A stretch of 64,000 nt of DNA from an uncultured bacterium (GTDB taxonomy: Bacteria > Bacteroidota > Bacteroidia > Bacteroidales > Muribaculaceae): the NCBI GenBank assembly GCA_905214735.1, contig CAJMNI010000005.1, positions 36,738 through 100,737 on the forward strand. Direction: 5' to 3'. Of this stretch, positions 52,640 to 61,959 are shown piece by piece. Both the position numbers and the translations under genes were made by a program. Below the pieces are notes generated by a model that worked only from the letters and a program-made list of their open reading frames with translations, did not search any database and was not told the DNA's origin. Every line of letters begins with the position of its first letter. Position 1 is the first letter of the stretch.

Positions 52640-52722
52640 CAGTTGCGGCAACTTAATACGTTTAATCGCACAACTTAAGGTATGCAGTTGCGGCAATCTA
52701 TGATGTAAGGTTGCCGCAACTT
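52640..52722. repeat. Repeated AGTTGCGGCAA motifs forming the uvrA terminator
   Basis: AGTTGCGGCAA occurs at 52641 and 52686 in direct orientation and inverted at 52711-52721. The last two form a hairpin (52685-52722) just after the uvrA stop. No long T-run follows, so terminator function is moderate. Confidence 0.5.
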
Positions 52723-52736
52723 GTGTTGAATAGCTT

Positions 52737-55628
52737 CTAAAGTTTTAGCTTCGGACGGAGAAAATGTCCGGTGTACGACTTCTCGCAGGCAGCTACCTCT
52801 TCCGGCGTGCCCTGAGCTACAACTTCGCCACCGGCATCTCCACCCTCCGGACCGATATCGATCACCCAGTCGGCCGACTTTATCACATCCATGTTATGCT
52901 CGATGATGATCACCGTACTGCCGTTGTCAATCAGACGGTTGAGCGATTTGAGAAGCACCGAGATGTCATGGAAATGCAGACCGGTGGTCGGTTCGTCGAA
53001 GATATAGATCTTTCCTTCGCGCGACTCCTGCGAGAGATAGAAGGCAAGTTTCACGCGCTGGTTCTCGCCGCCCGAAAGCGTCGACGACGACTGTCCGAGC
53101 TTTATATATCCGAGGCCTACGTCGTGAAGCGGATGCAGGCGGGATATGATGCGTCGTTCGGAGGCTCCCGGTTTCCCTTCGGAAAGAAACTCGATGGCCT
53201 GGTCGACGGTCATGTCGAGAAAATCGAAAATGTTCTTGCCGCGATATTCCACGTCGAGCACCTCCTGTTTGAACCTCTTGCCGTGGCATGCTTCGCATTC
53301 CACCTCTATGTCGGCCATGAACTGCATGGGGATTGTGATTTTTCCTTCACCCTTGCATTCCTCGCACCTTCCACCGTCGGTGTTGAAAGAGAAATAGGAT
53401 GGGGAGAATCCCATCTGCTTGGAAAGCTGCTGCTCGGCGTAAAGTTTGCGGATCTCGTCGTAGGCCTTCAGATAGGTGGCGGGGTTGCTTCTCGATGATG
53501 TGCCGATAGGATTCTGGTCGACAAATTCCACCGATTTCACCGCATCTTTATCGAAGAGAATGTCGAGATGGGCGCCGGGAGCATCCCCTCCTTCGCCTAT
53601 CTTGCGCATGAGTCCCTTGTAGAGAATCTCCTTGACGAGCGTTGATTTTCCCGAACCGCTGACGCCGCTGACCACCGTCATCACGCCCAGCGGGAATCGC
53701 ACGTCGATATCCTTGAGATTATTTTCCGACGCACCCTTCACCTCCACGAATTTCTTCCAGGGGCGACGGCGCTTCGGGATTTCAATCTCGCGTCGGCCGC
53801 GCAGATAGTCGAGCGTATACGATTTCGTGGGTTTGTCTGATTCGAGTAGTTGACGGAGGTTTCCGTGTTCCATTACTTCTCCTCCGAGGCGGCCGGCGTC
53901 GGGACCGATGTCGACTATCTCGTCGGCGGCGAGCATGATTTCCTCGTCATGCTCCACCACCACGACCGTGTTCCCTATTTCCTGGAGATTGCGTAGCACT
54001 CCGATGAGCTTTTCCGTGTCGCGCGAATGAAGGCCGATGCTCGGTTCGTCGAGGATATATAATGAGCCGACGAGCGAACTTCCGAGCGAAGTTGCCAGAT
54101 TGATGCGCTGGCTCTCGCCTCCCGAAAGGGTGGATGAAAGCCTGTCGAGCGTGAGATATCCGAGGCCGACGTCGATGAGAAACCTGAGCCTCTGCCTTAT
54201 CTCGGTGAGAAGGCGTTCGGCTACCCGGGCGTCGTGGTCGCCGAGTCGGAGGTCGTTGAAAAATTCCGACAGTTTAGTGACCGGCATTTTCACAAGCTGG
54301 GTGATGCTGTGGCCGCCGATTTTGACATATTCCACGTCGGGGCGCAACCTCGATCCGTGGCACTCCGGGCATGTGGTCTTTCCCCGGTAGCGCGCCTTCA
54401 TCACTCTGTATTGCAGCTTGTCGAGCCGCATGTCGAGCCAGCGGAAAAATCCGTCGATCCCCTCCCACATCGAGTTGCCATGCCATAGGAAATCAAGCTG
54501 AGAGGGTGTGAGTTTGTTATAGGGAGTGTGGATGGGGAAATTGAAGCGGGGAGCGAGGTGGATGAGACGTTTTTTCCATTCGCTCATTTTTTCGCCGTTC
54601 CAGCAGCGCACGGCGTTCTGGTAGACCGACAGCGATTTATTGGGCACCACCAGATCCTCGCTCACGCCCAGCACCTTCCCGAATCCTTCGCAGCGAGGGC
54701 AGGCGCCATAAGGATTGTTGAAGTTGAACATCAGGTCGCTGGGCTCGCGGAATTCTATTCCGTCGGCGGTGAATTTTTTCGAAAACAGATGCTCATGCAC
54801 CCCGTCGGCGCCCCATACTTTTACGATGGCCTCGTCGTGGCCTTCGAAATATGCGGTTTCGATTGAATCGGTGAGACGTGAGATTTCATCTTTGTCGGAG
54901 GATACGGCAAGACGGTCGATAAGCAGGCGGTAACCGTCGGGGGCAGCCGGTGCTCCCGAGGCAACCAGGTCGGCGATTTCGATGAACTCGCCATCCTTTT
55001 CCAGTCGGGAATAACCCTCTTTGGTATATATGTCGAGTTGCTGGGCGAAATCGCGACCTTCGGGAAGGCGGATGTCGATGAGCACCGCGAGGCGCGTTCC
55101 CTCGGGATAGGAGCGGACGCTTTTCACAATATCCTCGATGCCATGTTTGCGCACCTCCTGACCCGACACCGGGGAAAAGGTGTGGCCTGCGCGTGCAAAA
55201 AGCATGCGCAGATAATCATATATTTCGGTGGCGGTGCCGACAGTGCTTCGCGGATTGCGGGTGTTGACTTTCTGCTCCACGGCAATAGCGGGAGGAAGCC
55301 CTTTAATGTAGTCGCATTCCGGTTTCGACATTCTGCCGAGAAACTGGCGGGCGTAAGCGGAGAGTGACTCGACATAGCGGCGTTGTCCTTCGGCATAGAG
55401 TGTGTCGAAAGCGAGAGAAGATTTTCCCGAGCCGCTCACACCTGTGATCACGATGAAGCGGTCGAGCGGCAGGTCAAGGTCGATATTCTTGAGATTGTTG
55501 ACTCTTGCCCCTTTTATGCTGATTTTCCTATTATTTATGCTTGTTTTCCTATTATCCTTATCCATTACCTGATTCATAGCAAATTCCGTTCCAATCCCGT
55601 CGGATACCTTCGTGAGAAGGTTATCCAT
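52737..55628 (-). CDS. uvrA: Excinuclease ABC subunit A
   Basis: Damage-recognition ATPase of nucleotide excision repair. The protein of up to 963 residues has two ABC modules: Walker A GVSGSGKSSLAFDT (near 65) and GVSGSGKSTLVKEI (near 655), signatures LSGGESQRINLA and LSGGENQRVKLA, and zinc-finger cysteines (CPRCEGFG, CPECHGSR, CEECKGEGK, CEACHGKR). The N-terminal 35 residues before KISIKGARVNNLKNIDL are longer than usual. Internal ATGs at residues 17 and 21 are alternatives, with GGAACGGA upstream of the first. The gene stands alone. Confidence 0.96.
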   Translation of the reverse strand: MDNLLTKVSDGIGTEFAMNQVMDKDNRKTSINNRKISIKGARVNNLKNIDLDLPLDRFIVITGVSGSGKSSLAFDTLYAEGQRRYVESLSAYARQFLGRMSKPECDYIKGLPPAIAVEQKVNTRNPRSTVGTATEIYDYLRMLFARAGHTFSPVSGQEVRKHGIEDIVKSVRSYPEGTRLAVLIDIRLPEGRDFAQQLDIYTKEGYSRLEKDGEFIEIADLVASGAPAAPDGYRLLIDRLAVSSDKDEISRLTDSIETAYFEGHDEAIVKVWGADGVHEHLFSKKFTADGIEFREPSDLMFNFNNPYGACPRCEGFGKVLGVSEDLVVPNKSLSVYQNAVRCWNGEKMSEWKKRLIHLAPRFNFPIHTPYNKLTPSQLDFLWHGNSMWEGIDGFFRWLDMRLDKLQYRVMKARYRGKTTCPECHGSRLRPDVEYVKIGGHSITQLVKMPVTKLSEFFNDLRLGDHDARVAERLLTEIRQRLRFLIDVGLGYLTLDRLSSTLSGGESQRINLATSLGSSLVGSLYILDEPSIGLHSRDTEKLIGVLRNLQEIGNTVVVVEHDEEIMLAADEIVDIGPDAGRLGGEVMEHGNLRQLLESDKPTKSYTLDYLRGRREIEIPKRRRPWKKFVEVKGASENNLKDIDVRFPLGVMTVVSGVSGSGKSTLVKEILYKGLMRKIGEGGDAPGAHLDILFDKDAVKSVEFVDQNPIGTSSRSNPATYLKAYDEIRKLYAEQQLSKQMGFSPSYFSFNTDGGRCEECKGEGKITIPMQFMADIEVECEACHGKRFKQEVLDVEYRGKNIFDFLDMTVDQAIEFLSEGKPGASERRIISRLHPLHDVGLGYIKLGQSSSTLSGGENQRVKLAFYLSQESREGKIYIFDEPTTGLHFHDISVLLKSLNRLIDNGSTVIIIEHNMDVIKSADWVIDIGPEGGDAGGEVVAQGTPEEVAACEKSYTGHFLRPKLKL

Positions 55629-55733
55629 GCCTTAAAAACGTAAAACATGCCGCTATCTGTTTAGATAGAGTTTGATATTTGTGGAAAATGTGGAATTCGC
55701 AGTCTGTTGTGGCATTGATTATTCTTGTGGCTC

Positions 55734-55764
55734 TTTGAGGTCACGTATAAAATGTCTAAATTTG
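55734..55764 (+). promoter_or_regulatory. Consensus promoter of the acetyltransferase gene
   Basis: TTTG (55734-55737), 19 bases, TAAATTTG (55757-55764). Transcription should start near 55771, so an ORF start at 55672 is excluded and the ATG at 55801 is favoured. Confidence 0.75.
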
Positions 55765-55800
55765 CGAAATAATCACGTAGATTACATTCCAGAAATTGAT

Positions 55801-56436
55801 ATGAGTACGATAAAATCTGCAAGAGAACTTAAATTCTATATAGCAGCCGACATGATGATGAACGTGGGAAAGTTTAAATGGTCCTGGAAAGACCGACTTA
55901 AAAATATTGTGGCTCCACCTTACATCATGAGGTATCTCAGATCGATGAGGTATTTACAATATTTGAATGATAACAGGAGTAGTTCGCCATTATGGTTTTG
56001 TCAGTTCTTATATTATCGTGTCAGATATAGAAAACTTGGATTTAAACTTGGTTTTTGTATTGATTATAGATCGCTCGGCTATGGAGTCGGAATTCCGCAC
56101 CACGGCACTATTGTAGTTGGACGAAGCAGTGAAATTGGCAATTATGCGGTATTACATACGTCAATATGCGTTACAGGGACTAATCACAGAATAGGGAATG
56201 CCGCGTATATTTCCACAGGAACCAAAATTATATCTACAATAAAAACCGGTGATAACATTACTTTTGGAGCTAACTCTGTAGTCAACAAAGATTTCCCGGG
56301 TGATTGCATGGTGGCCGGAGTTCCTGCGAAAATAATCAAACCTTCGTTACCATGGTATGTCCGCGACGGACAAATGTTTTCCGAGAGAGTTGATTCTGTA
56401 GAAAAATTGAAGGCCGAAATGTTAGGTGTAGAATAA
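55801..56436 (+). CDS. Serine O-acetyltransferase-like hexapeptide acyltransferase
   Basis: A 211-residue protein with a helical N-terminus (MSTIKSARELKFYIAADMMMN) and a left-handed beta-helix of hexapeptide repeats from about residue 100 (IPHHGTIVVGRSSEIGNYAVLHTSICVTG, then ISTGTKIISTIKTGDNITFGANSVVNKDFPGDCMVAGVPAKIIK). The VAGVPAKII end is typical of CysE-like and cell-surface sugar acetyltransferases. The serine-binding set of true CysE is not obvious, so glycan or exopolysaccharide acetylation is equally likely. AT-rich relative to neighbours. It converges with the beta-lactamase gene, with stops adjacent. Confidence 0.8.
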   Translation: MSTIKSARELKFYIAADMMMNVGKFKWSWKDRLKNIVAPPYIMRYLRSMRYLQYLNDNRSSSPLWFCQFLYYRVRYRKLGFKLGFCIDYRSLGYGVGIPHHGTIVVGRSSEIGNYAVLHTSICVTGTNHRIGNAAYISTGTKIISTIKTGDNITFGANSVVNKDFPGDCMVAGVPAKIIKPSLPWYVRDGQMFSERVDSVEKLKAEMLGVE

Positions 56437-57417
56437 TCAGTGATTTTGTTTTTTTGTCAAGAGTGAATAGACTGTGGCCGAGATCTTCGCTATTACTTTT
56501 GATGCCTCCTCTTCATTCCCTTTGAAATCTTTAACGAAGACGGCCAATGTATAGCTTATGCCTTCTGGCGTCACGATATGGGCAACATCGTTGTGGGCTG
56601 CAAGCACGCCGTTTGCATCTCTATAACCTGAGCCTGTCTTGTGAGCGATAACAATTCCCTGTCGGTCGAGCAAAGGGGCTGCGATGCGGTCTTTGCCGGT
56701 GGAACATTGTTTCAATGTCTTGATGATGAATGACTGCTTGGAGGAATTAAGCAGCGAGTCGGCAAACAGTCTGTTCATCAGCGAGGCCGCTCCGAGAGGA
56801 GAGGTGTAGTTTTCGTAAGCCTTGTCATGGTCGGCTTTCATCTCTTCTTCCGAAAATGCTATTTTAAAACTGTTTCGTGGAATAATTTTGGCGATGAATT
56901 TATCTGTCCGGTCAACGCTCACCAAATTCTTGAACATGAAATTGCTCGCGTTGTTGTCGCTGGAGATAAGCGTATATTTTAGCAAATCCCTTACCGTTAA
57001 TGATATCGAAGAATCGGGATGATCTTTCAGCATCGGACTCCATGTATCCGGGTCAAGCTCAGTCCGGTCAATTGTGACCACAGAATCGAGAGAAATTCCT
57101 CTGCGGTCAAAATCGTCGCAAATGGCCAACCCCTGATGAAGTTTGAACACGCTCATCATCGGGTAAACGCTCCGGTTGTTGACCACGATCGTATCTGTAT
57201 TGTTAACGATCAGTGCAACCCCGACTTCTCCTGGAGCGCCGGCAGCAATAGCTGAAATCGAGTCGGATAAAAGTTGGGTGTTATGTTGAGTATTGATTGT
57301 GACATTGAACTCGGATGCTCTTTTGAAAGACATCGAATTCGACTGCAATGAGGAGAAAAGGAAGAATATTCCAATAATAATAAAGATAATATAAGAAGCT
57401 TTCCTGATCTTAATCAT
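56437..57417 (-). CDS. Class A beta-lactamase, CfxA-like (subclass A2)
   Basis: A 326-residue serine beta-lactamase with an N-terminal hydrophobic signal (about residues 7-26). Catalytic motifs are SVFK (residues 89-92), SDN (153-155), the omega-loop region SEEEMKADHDKAYENYTSPLGAASLMNRLF (general-base glutamate near 190-192) and KTGSG (260-264). This spacing and the NYTSP loop are those of CfxA/CblA enzymes of Bacteroides and Prevotella. It hydrolyses penicillins and cephalosporins in the periplasm. It has its own -7 box (57471-57478); no mobilisation genes are adjacent. Confidence 0.92.
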   Translation of the reverse strand: MIKIRKASYIIFIIIGIFFLFSSLQSNSMSFKRASEFNVTINTQHNTQLLSDSISAIAAGAPGEVGVALIVNNTDTIVVNNRSVYPMMSVFKLHQGLAICDDFDRRGISLDSVVTIDRTELDPDTWSPMLKDHPDSSISLTVRDLLKYTLISSDNNASNFMFKNLVSVDRTDKFIAKIIPRNSFKIAFSEEEMKADHDKAYENYTSPLGAASLMNRLFADSLLNSSKQSFIIKTLKQCSTGKDRIAAPLLDRQGIVIAHKTGSGYRDANGVLAAHNDVAHIVTPEGISYTLAVFVKDFKGNEEEASKVIAKISATVYSLLTKKQNH

Positions 57418-57470
57418 AATATTCGTAATAGTTTGGCAGAAAAACTGAGATATAGTTTGCCAACAGAGTG

Positions 57471-57478
57471 CAAATTTA
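57471..57478 (-). promoter_or_regulatory. -7 promoter box of the beta-lactamase gene
   Basis: Minus-strand TAAATTTG, exact TAnnTTTG match, giving a leader of about 45 bases. The -33 element is not evident. Confidence 0.5.
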
Positions 57479-57532
57479 CAAATTAATTGCGTTTTAACCG
57501 GGATGAATGGGACAAGAATGCGGAAGATTGAT

Positions 57533-57540
57533 TAAATTTG
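57533..57540 (+). promoter_or_regulatory. -7 promoter box of rmuC
   Basis: TAAATTTG, exact TAnnTTTG match, 24 bases before the rmuC start codon. The -33 element is unclear. Confidence 0.5.
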
Positions 57541-57564
57541 CGGGTTGTTTGATTTTCATTAGTA

Positions 57565-58974
57565 ATGGATTTGATCGTTATATTGCTGGTCGGGATTTTG
57601 GGGATTGCCGCAGGCGTGGCGATAGGAATTGTTGCCGGGCGCCGCAAGAGCGTCGAGGCGCAGACGCGATGCAAAATTCTGGAGGCGCGGCTGGCCGACA
57701 AGGAGGCTGACTTCACGAACAGAATGGCGGAGAAAGATGAGAGTTTCCGTCGCATCCTCTCGGAGAAAGAGGAGGCCCATCGCGCCTACGACGCGCAGAT
57801 AAGGAAAAACAGTGCGGATGCTCTTGAAGAGATGCAGAAACGTTTTGACGAGACTGTGGCCAAAATGCAGGAGCAGCTAAAAAACAGCACTGCCGACCTG
57901 CTCAAGCAGCGTCAGCATGAATTCGAAGAGTCGAGCAAAGCCGACATCAGCCGGATAGTGCAGCCTCTGGAGCAGACCATCGACGGCATGAAGAAGGCTG
58001 TGGCCGACAACACCGTGCGCCATGCCGAACTGGGGAGCCAGCTCTCGGCCAACATCGAGCATCTGCTGAAGCAGAGCGAAGCCGCGCGGCTTAGCGCCGA
58101 ACGTCTCTCGAACGCCCTGCGGAGCAGCAACAACGTGCAGGGAATGTGGGGCGAGACCGTGCTCACGAATCTTCTGGAGTCGCAGGGACTGCAGGAGGGA
58201 GTGCATTTCGACACCCAGGGCTGGATTGTCGACGAGAAGGGTCAGCGAGTCATTTCAGACGAAGGGCATAAGCTAAAACCCGACGTGATCCTTCATCTCG
58301 ACCGTCACCGCGACGTGATCATCGACGCCAAGGTCTCGCTTGCCGCTTATCTCGATTATGTCAACGCCACCTCCGAAGAAGAGCGCGAACGAGCTCTTAA
58401 GGCGCATGTGCAGAGCCTGCGCCAGCAGGTGGAAATCCTCGCGAAGAAAGATTACTCATCATACGTGCAGCCGCCCCGCACGAGCGTTGGATACGTGATA
58501 ATGTTCGTGCCCAATACGCATGCCCTATACGCCGCCACACTCCGTGACCCTTCGCTCTGGCGTAACGCCATGGAGAAGCGCGTCTATATCGCCGACGAGC
58601 AGACCCTCTATGCCGCCCTGAAGATTATCGACATGACATGGAGCCAGATCGTGCAGGCCGAAAACCATGAGAAAGTTTACGCATTGGCCAACGAGATGCT
58701 TAGCCGCGTCCGCCAGTTTATGGAGAAATATGTGGCCATCGGCAGCGCGATCGAAAACGCTTCCAGGCAGTATGATGCCGGAATGAAGAAACTCTCCGAA
58801 GGCGGCCAGAGCATACCCGGCACATGCAACAAACTAATAAAATTGGGGGCAAGACAGGAAAAGGGCAAAAAAGTGCCTGATTCTCTTTTGGGATTTGCAG
58901 ACCCGGAAGAGGATGAATCTGCTGCCACCACCACAGATGCCGAAATTATCCCGTTGCCGGAGGAGGAATCCTGA
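57565..58974 (+). CDS. rmuC: DNA recombination protein RmuC
   Basis: A 469-residue member of the RmuC family, which limits inversions and rearrangements at repeats. Residues 1-25 form a membrane anchor (VILLVGILGIAAGVAIGIVAG). Residues 30-190 are a long coiled coil. The C-terminal PD-(D/E)XK nuclease-like core includes NVQGMWGETVLTNLLESQGLQEG, LKPDVILHLDRHRDVIIDAKVSL and YVIMFVPNTHAL. Length typical. It is transcribed divergently from the beta-lactamase and precedes trkA by 55 bases. Confidence 0.94.
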   Translation: MDLIVILLVGILGIAAGVAIGIVAGRRKSVEAQTRCKILEARLADKEADFTNRMAEKDESFRRILSEKEEAHRAYDAQIRKNSADALEEMQKRFDETVAKMQEQLKNSTADLLKQRQHEFEESSKADISRIVQPLEQTIDGMKKAVADNTVRHAELGSQLSANIEHLLKQSEAARLSAERLSNALRSSNNVQGMWGETVLTNLLESQGLQEGVHFDTQGWIVDEKGQRVISDEGHKLKPDVILHLDRHRDVIIDAKVSLAAYLDYVNATSEEERERALKAHVQSLRQQVEILAKKDYSSYVQPPRTSVGYVIMFVPNTHALYAATLRDPSLWRNAMEKRVYIADEQTLYAALKIIDMTWSQIVQAENHEKVYALANEMLSRVRQFMEKYVAIGSAIENASRQYDAGMKKLSEGGQSIPGTCNKLIKLGARQEKGKKVPDSLLGFADPEEDESAATTTDAEIIPLPEEES

Positions 58975-59029
58975 CCGAGATAATCGTTATCTCTTTAAGA
59001 CGTTGTCTCTTTTGGTATAACATAAAGAT

Positions 59030-60364
59030 ATGAGAATCACTATCGCGGGTGCCGGACGCGTTGGCACCCATCTGGCCAAATATCTCTCCGGTGAGCATCA
59101 GGACATCACAGTCGTGGATGAAGATCCCGCGAAGCTCGCTGCGCTCGATTCGGATTTCAACCTCCTGACAGTCGAAGGGAATCCGATGAGCTTTTCTGCC
59201 CTCCGCGAGGCCAACGCGGCCAAAGCCGACCTCTTTATCGCCGTCACGCCCGTGTCGGCGGAGAATATCGTCGCCTGCGCCACAGCTCATTCGATGGGGG
59301 CAAAGCGCACCGTGGCGCGCGTGGACCGCTACGATTATATCGACCGTGCGAATGCGGAAGTGATGCGCCGCATGGGTGTCGACACGGCGGTCTTCCCGGA
59401 ATTTCTTGCCGGAAAGAGAATACTGAGCGCCCTGGAGCATTCATGGAGCTCCGAATGGTATGAGTTTTATCGCGGCGAGATTATCATGGTCGGAGTCAGG
59501 GTAGACACCGACGCTCCGATAGTCGGTCACGAACTGAAGGATTATATCAGCGAGAAGGGATTTCATGTATCGGCCGTGAGAAGGAATCACGCCTCGCTGA
59601 TACCGCGCGGCGATTTCCGCGCCGAAGCCGGCGATATGCTTTTCATCACTACCACTCGCTGCAATATCGGGCAGGTAAGGGAAGAAGCCGGAAAGGTGGA
59701 CCATCCGGTAAGAAAAGTTATTATTGCCGGTGGAAATCTGATGGCGGAGCTCACGGCCCGTCACGGCGCCTCCCGGTTCAGCTTCACGATAATAGAGAAA
59801 GATCCGGAGCGTTGCCGGCAACTTGCCCGCAGTTGTCCTCACGCCGCAGTTGTCTGCGGAGATGCCGGCGACAACGACGTGCTGCTCGAAGCCGGTTTTG
59901 CGATGGCCGATGCTTTCGTGGCTCTGTCGGACGGTGCGGCGGGGAACATAATCGCCTGCATCACGGCCTCCGAGGGTGGTGTTACCAAGACAATCGCCGA
60001 GATTGAGCGGGAGCAATATATCCCGAAGGCCGAAGCTTTCGGAATCGGTACGATAATCAACAAGCAGTTGATAGCCTCCAACACTATCTTCCAGTTGATG
60101 ATCGACGCCGATTCCTCCTCGTCGAAATGTCTGGCTCTGCCGGATGCCGACGTGGCGCGGATGACAGTCCGCGAAGACTCCTTTCTGACCTCGGCGCCGG
60201 TGAAAGATCTCCGTTTGCCGCCGGAGCTGACGTTTGCAGGAATGATACGCGGCGGCAAAGGGTTTCTCGTCGTCGGCGGCACGCGTTTCGAGCCTGGCGA
60301 CCAGGTGCTCGTGTTCTGCCTTTCGGGCGCGCTTCACAAGGTGGAGAAACTGTTCAATCGTTAA
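59030..60364 (+). CDS. trkA: Trk potassium transport regulatory subunit TrkA
   Basis: Cytoplasmic NAD-binding RCK subunit gating TrkH. The 444 residues comprise two RCK_N/RCK_C pairs: the first starts MRITIAGAGRVGTHLAKYLSGEHQDITVVDEDP, the second near residue 228 with KVIIAGGNLMAELTARH. The second lacks the full GxGxxG, as is common. Each is followed by a TrkA_C domain. trkH follows after 29 bases, so they form an operon. Confidence 0.95.
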   Translation: MRITIAGAGRVGTHLAKYLSGEHQDITVVDEDPAKLAALDSDFNLLTVEGNPMSFSALREANAAKADLFIAVTPVSAENIVACATAHSMGAKRTVARVDRYDYIDRANAEVMRRMGVDTAVFPEFLAGKRILSALEHSWSSEWYEFYRGEIIMVGVRVDTDAPIVGHELKDYISEKGFHVSAVRRNHASLIPRGDFRAEAGDMLFITTTRCNIGQVREEAGKVDHPVRKVIIAGGNLMAELTARHGASRFSFTIIEKDPERCRQLARSCPHAAVVCGDAGDNDVLLEAGFAMADAFVALSDGAAGNIIACITASEGGVTKTIAEIEREQYIPKAEAFGIGTIINKQLIASNTIFQLMIDADSSSSKCLALPDADVARMTVREDSFLTSAPVKDLRLPPELTFAGMIRGGKGFLVVGGTRFEPGDQVLVFCLSGALHKVEKLFNR

Positions 60365-60393
60365 GGATTCGATTATAAAGAGCGAAGGTGAAG

Positions 60394-61926
60394 ATGAAGA
60401 TGAAGAAGAGTTATCTGAAGAAGAATTTTTTTGCCGGTAGCGACTCACTTCTGGTGCGAGCTGCCATGCCGGCTATCAATCTCCCAAATGTATTCTATAA
60501 CTTAGGATCTCTTCTTTTTGTCGAGTCGCTCTTTATGCTGATTCCGCTGTCGGTGTGTATCATTCTTGGTGAGAGCGACTGGAAAGCGTTTGCGGTCGGC
60601 GCCGGCGTAACTGCCTGTTGCGCGTTTCTTCTGAAGTTTCTCACCAAGGGGAGGAATCCCCGCTTCGGCCGCCGCGACGGCTGTCTGCTGACCGCTCTGG
60701 TGTGGGTGGCCTTTTCCGCGCTTGGAATGATACCATTTCTGATCTGCGCCACTCCGCTCAATGTCAGCGAGGGATTCTTCGAGGCGATGTCGGGCTTCAC
60801 CACAACGGGTGCAACCGTGATACGCGACGTGGAGCGGTGCAGCCATGGCATCCTGCTCTGGCGCGGATTGACACAATGGCTTGGCGGCCTGGGGATAGTG
60901 CTCTTCACCATCGCCATCATTCCGTCGCTCAACAGCACCGGCGGACTGTCGATGTTCAACGCCGAGGTGTCGGGAATCACCCACGACAAACTCGGATCGC
61001 GCATAGCCGACACGGCCAAGATTCTCTGGGGACTCTATCTCGCATTGACGATGGTGCTTGTCGGACTTCTCTGGGCCGGACCGATGTCGCTTTTCGACGC
61101 AGTCTGTCATGCTCTCTCCACAATCTCTACCGGCGGATACTCCACTCATTCCGACGGAATCGCAGGATATGGTTCGGCTTATCTGAAGATCGTGCTGACG
61201 ATTTTCATGTTTATCGCCGGCGTGAATTTCTCGCTGTTGTATGCCACATTCCGCGGCCACTGGCGGTCGCTTACTCGCAACGACGTGTTTCGCGCCTATC
61301 TGCTCTTTATCCTTCTGAATTTCCTGGTAGTGGCGCCGACGATACTTCTTCGCGGGCATTACGACGGGTGGCAGAGCATAACGGTCGACCCGTTGTTTCA
61401 CATAGTTTCTGCGATTACATCGACCGGGCTCGGCGCCGGGAATTTCGAAGCGTGGGGCCCGCTGGTGGTGGTGCTGACAATCATCATGATGTATGTCGGC
61501 GCGTGCGCGGGGTCCACTACCGGTGGCGCGAAAATAGACCGCATACTCTATCTGCTGAAGAGTTTCCGCGTGGAGGTGAAACGCGCCATACGTCCCCGCT
61601 CCGTGCTGCCGGTAAGCGTCAACGGCCAGTATGTCTCCGAGGAAAAGGGCCACGAGATAGTGGCCTTCCTCATGATCTTCACCGCACTGACGGTGTTTGG
61701 CGGACTGGTGCTATCGGCCATGGAATTTCCTGTTGGGGATTCCTTCTTCGCCGCCTTCTCCTGCGCGGCCAACAATGGGCTGGGCGCCGGCATGACCGGC
61801 ATTTCCGGCTCCTATGATTTCCTGCCGGATGCCGGGAAATGGGTTATGTCGTTTCTGATGCTCGCCGGGCGTCTCGAAGTCTTCACCGTGATAATCATCT
61901 TCACCCCCTCCTTTTGGAAAAAATAA
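60394..61926 (+). CDS. trkH: Trk potassium transporter membrane subunit TrkH
   Basis: Potassium channel-like transporter subunit of about 510 residues with around ten membrane helices and four pore loops. Selectivity-filter-like stretches include MSGFTTTGATV, LSTISTGGYST, ITSTGLGAGNF and AANNGLGAGMTG, and GSTTGGAKIDR marks the gating loop. ATGs at 60394 and 60400 or a GTG at 60388 are alternative starts; the region before is rich in purines. It is the partner of TrkA. Confidence 0.95.
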   Translation: MKMKKSYLKKNFFAGSDSLLVRAAMPAINLPNVFYNLGSLLFVESLFMLIPLSVCIILGESDWKAFAVGAGVTACCAFLLKFLTKGRNPRFGRRDGCLLTALVWVAFSALGMIPFLICATPLNVSEGFFEAMSGFTTTGATVIRDVERCSHGILLWRGLTQWLGGLGIVLFTIAIIPSLNSTGGLSMFNAEVSGITHDKLGSRIADTAKILWGLYLALTMVLVGLLWAGPMSLFDAVCHALSTISTGGYSTHSDGIAGYGSAYLKIVLTIFMFIAGVNFSLLYATFRGHWRSLTRNDVFRAYLLFILLNFLVVAPTILLRGHYDGWQSITVDPLFHIVSAITSTGLGAGNFEAWGPLVVVLTIIMMYVGACAGSTTGGAKIDRILYLLKSFRVEVKRAIRPRSVLPVSVNGQYVSEEKGHEIVAFLMIFTALTVFGGLVLSAMEFPVGDSFFAAFSCAANNGLGAGMTGISGSYDFLPDAGKWVMSFLMLAGRLEVFTVIIIFTPSFWKK

Positions 61927-61959
61927 GACTCTTTCCGGCCAATATGGCGAAGCCGGCTT

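Noticed and set aside
55672..55800. Upstream start for the acetyltransferase at 55672
   Set aside because: A consensus promoter lies inside that extension, and the family-like N-terminus begins at 55801.
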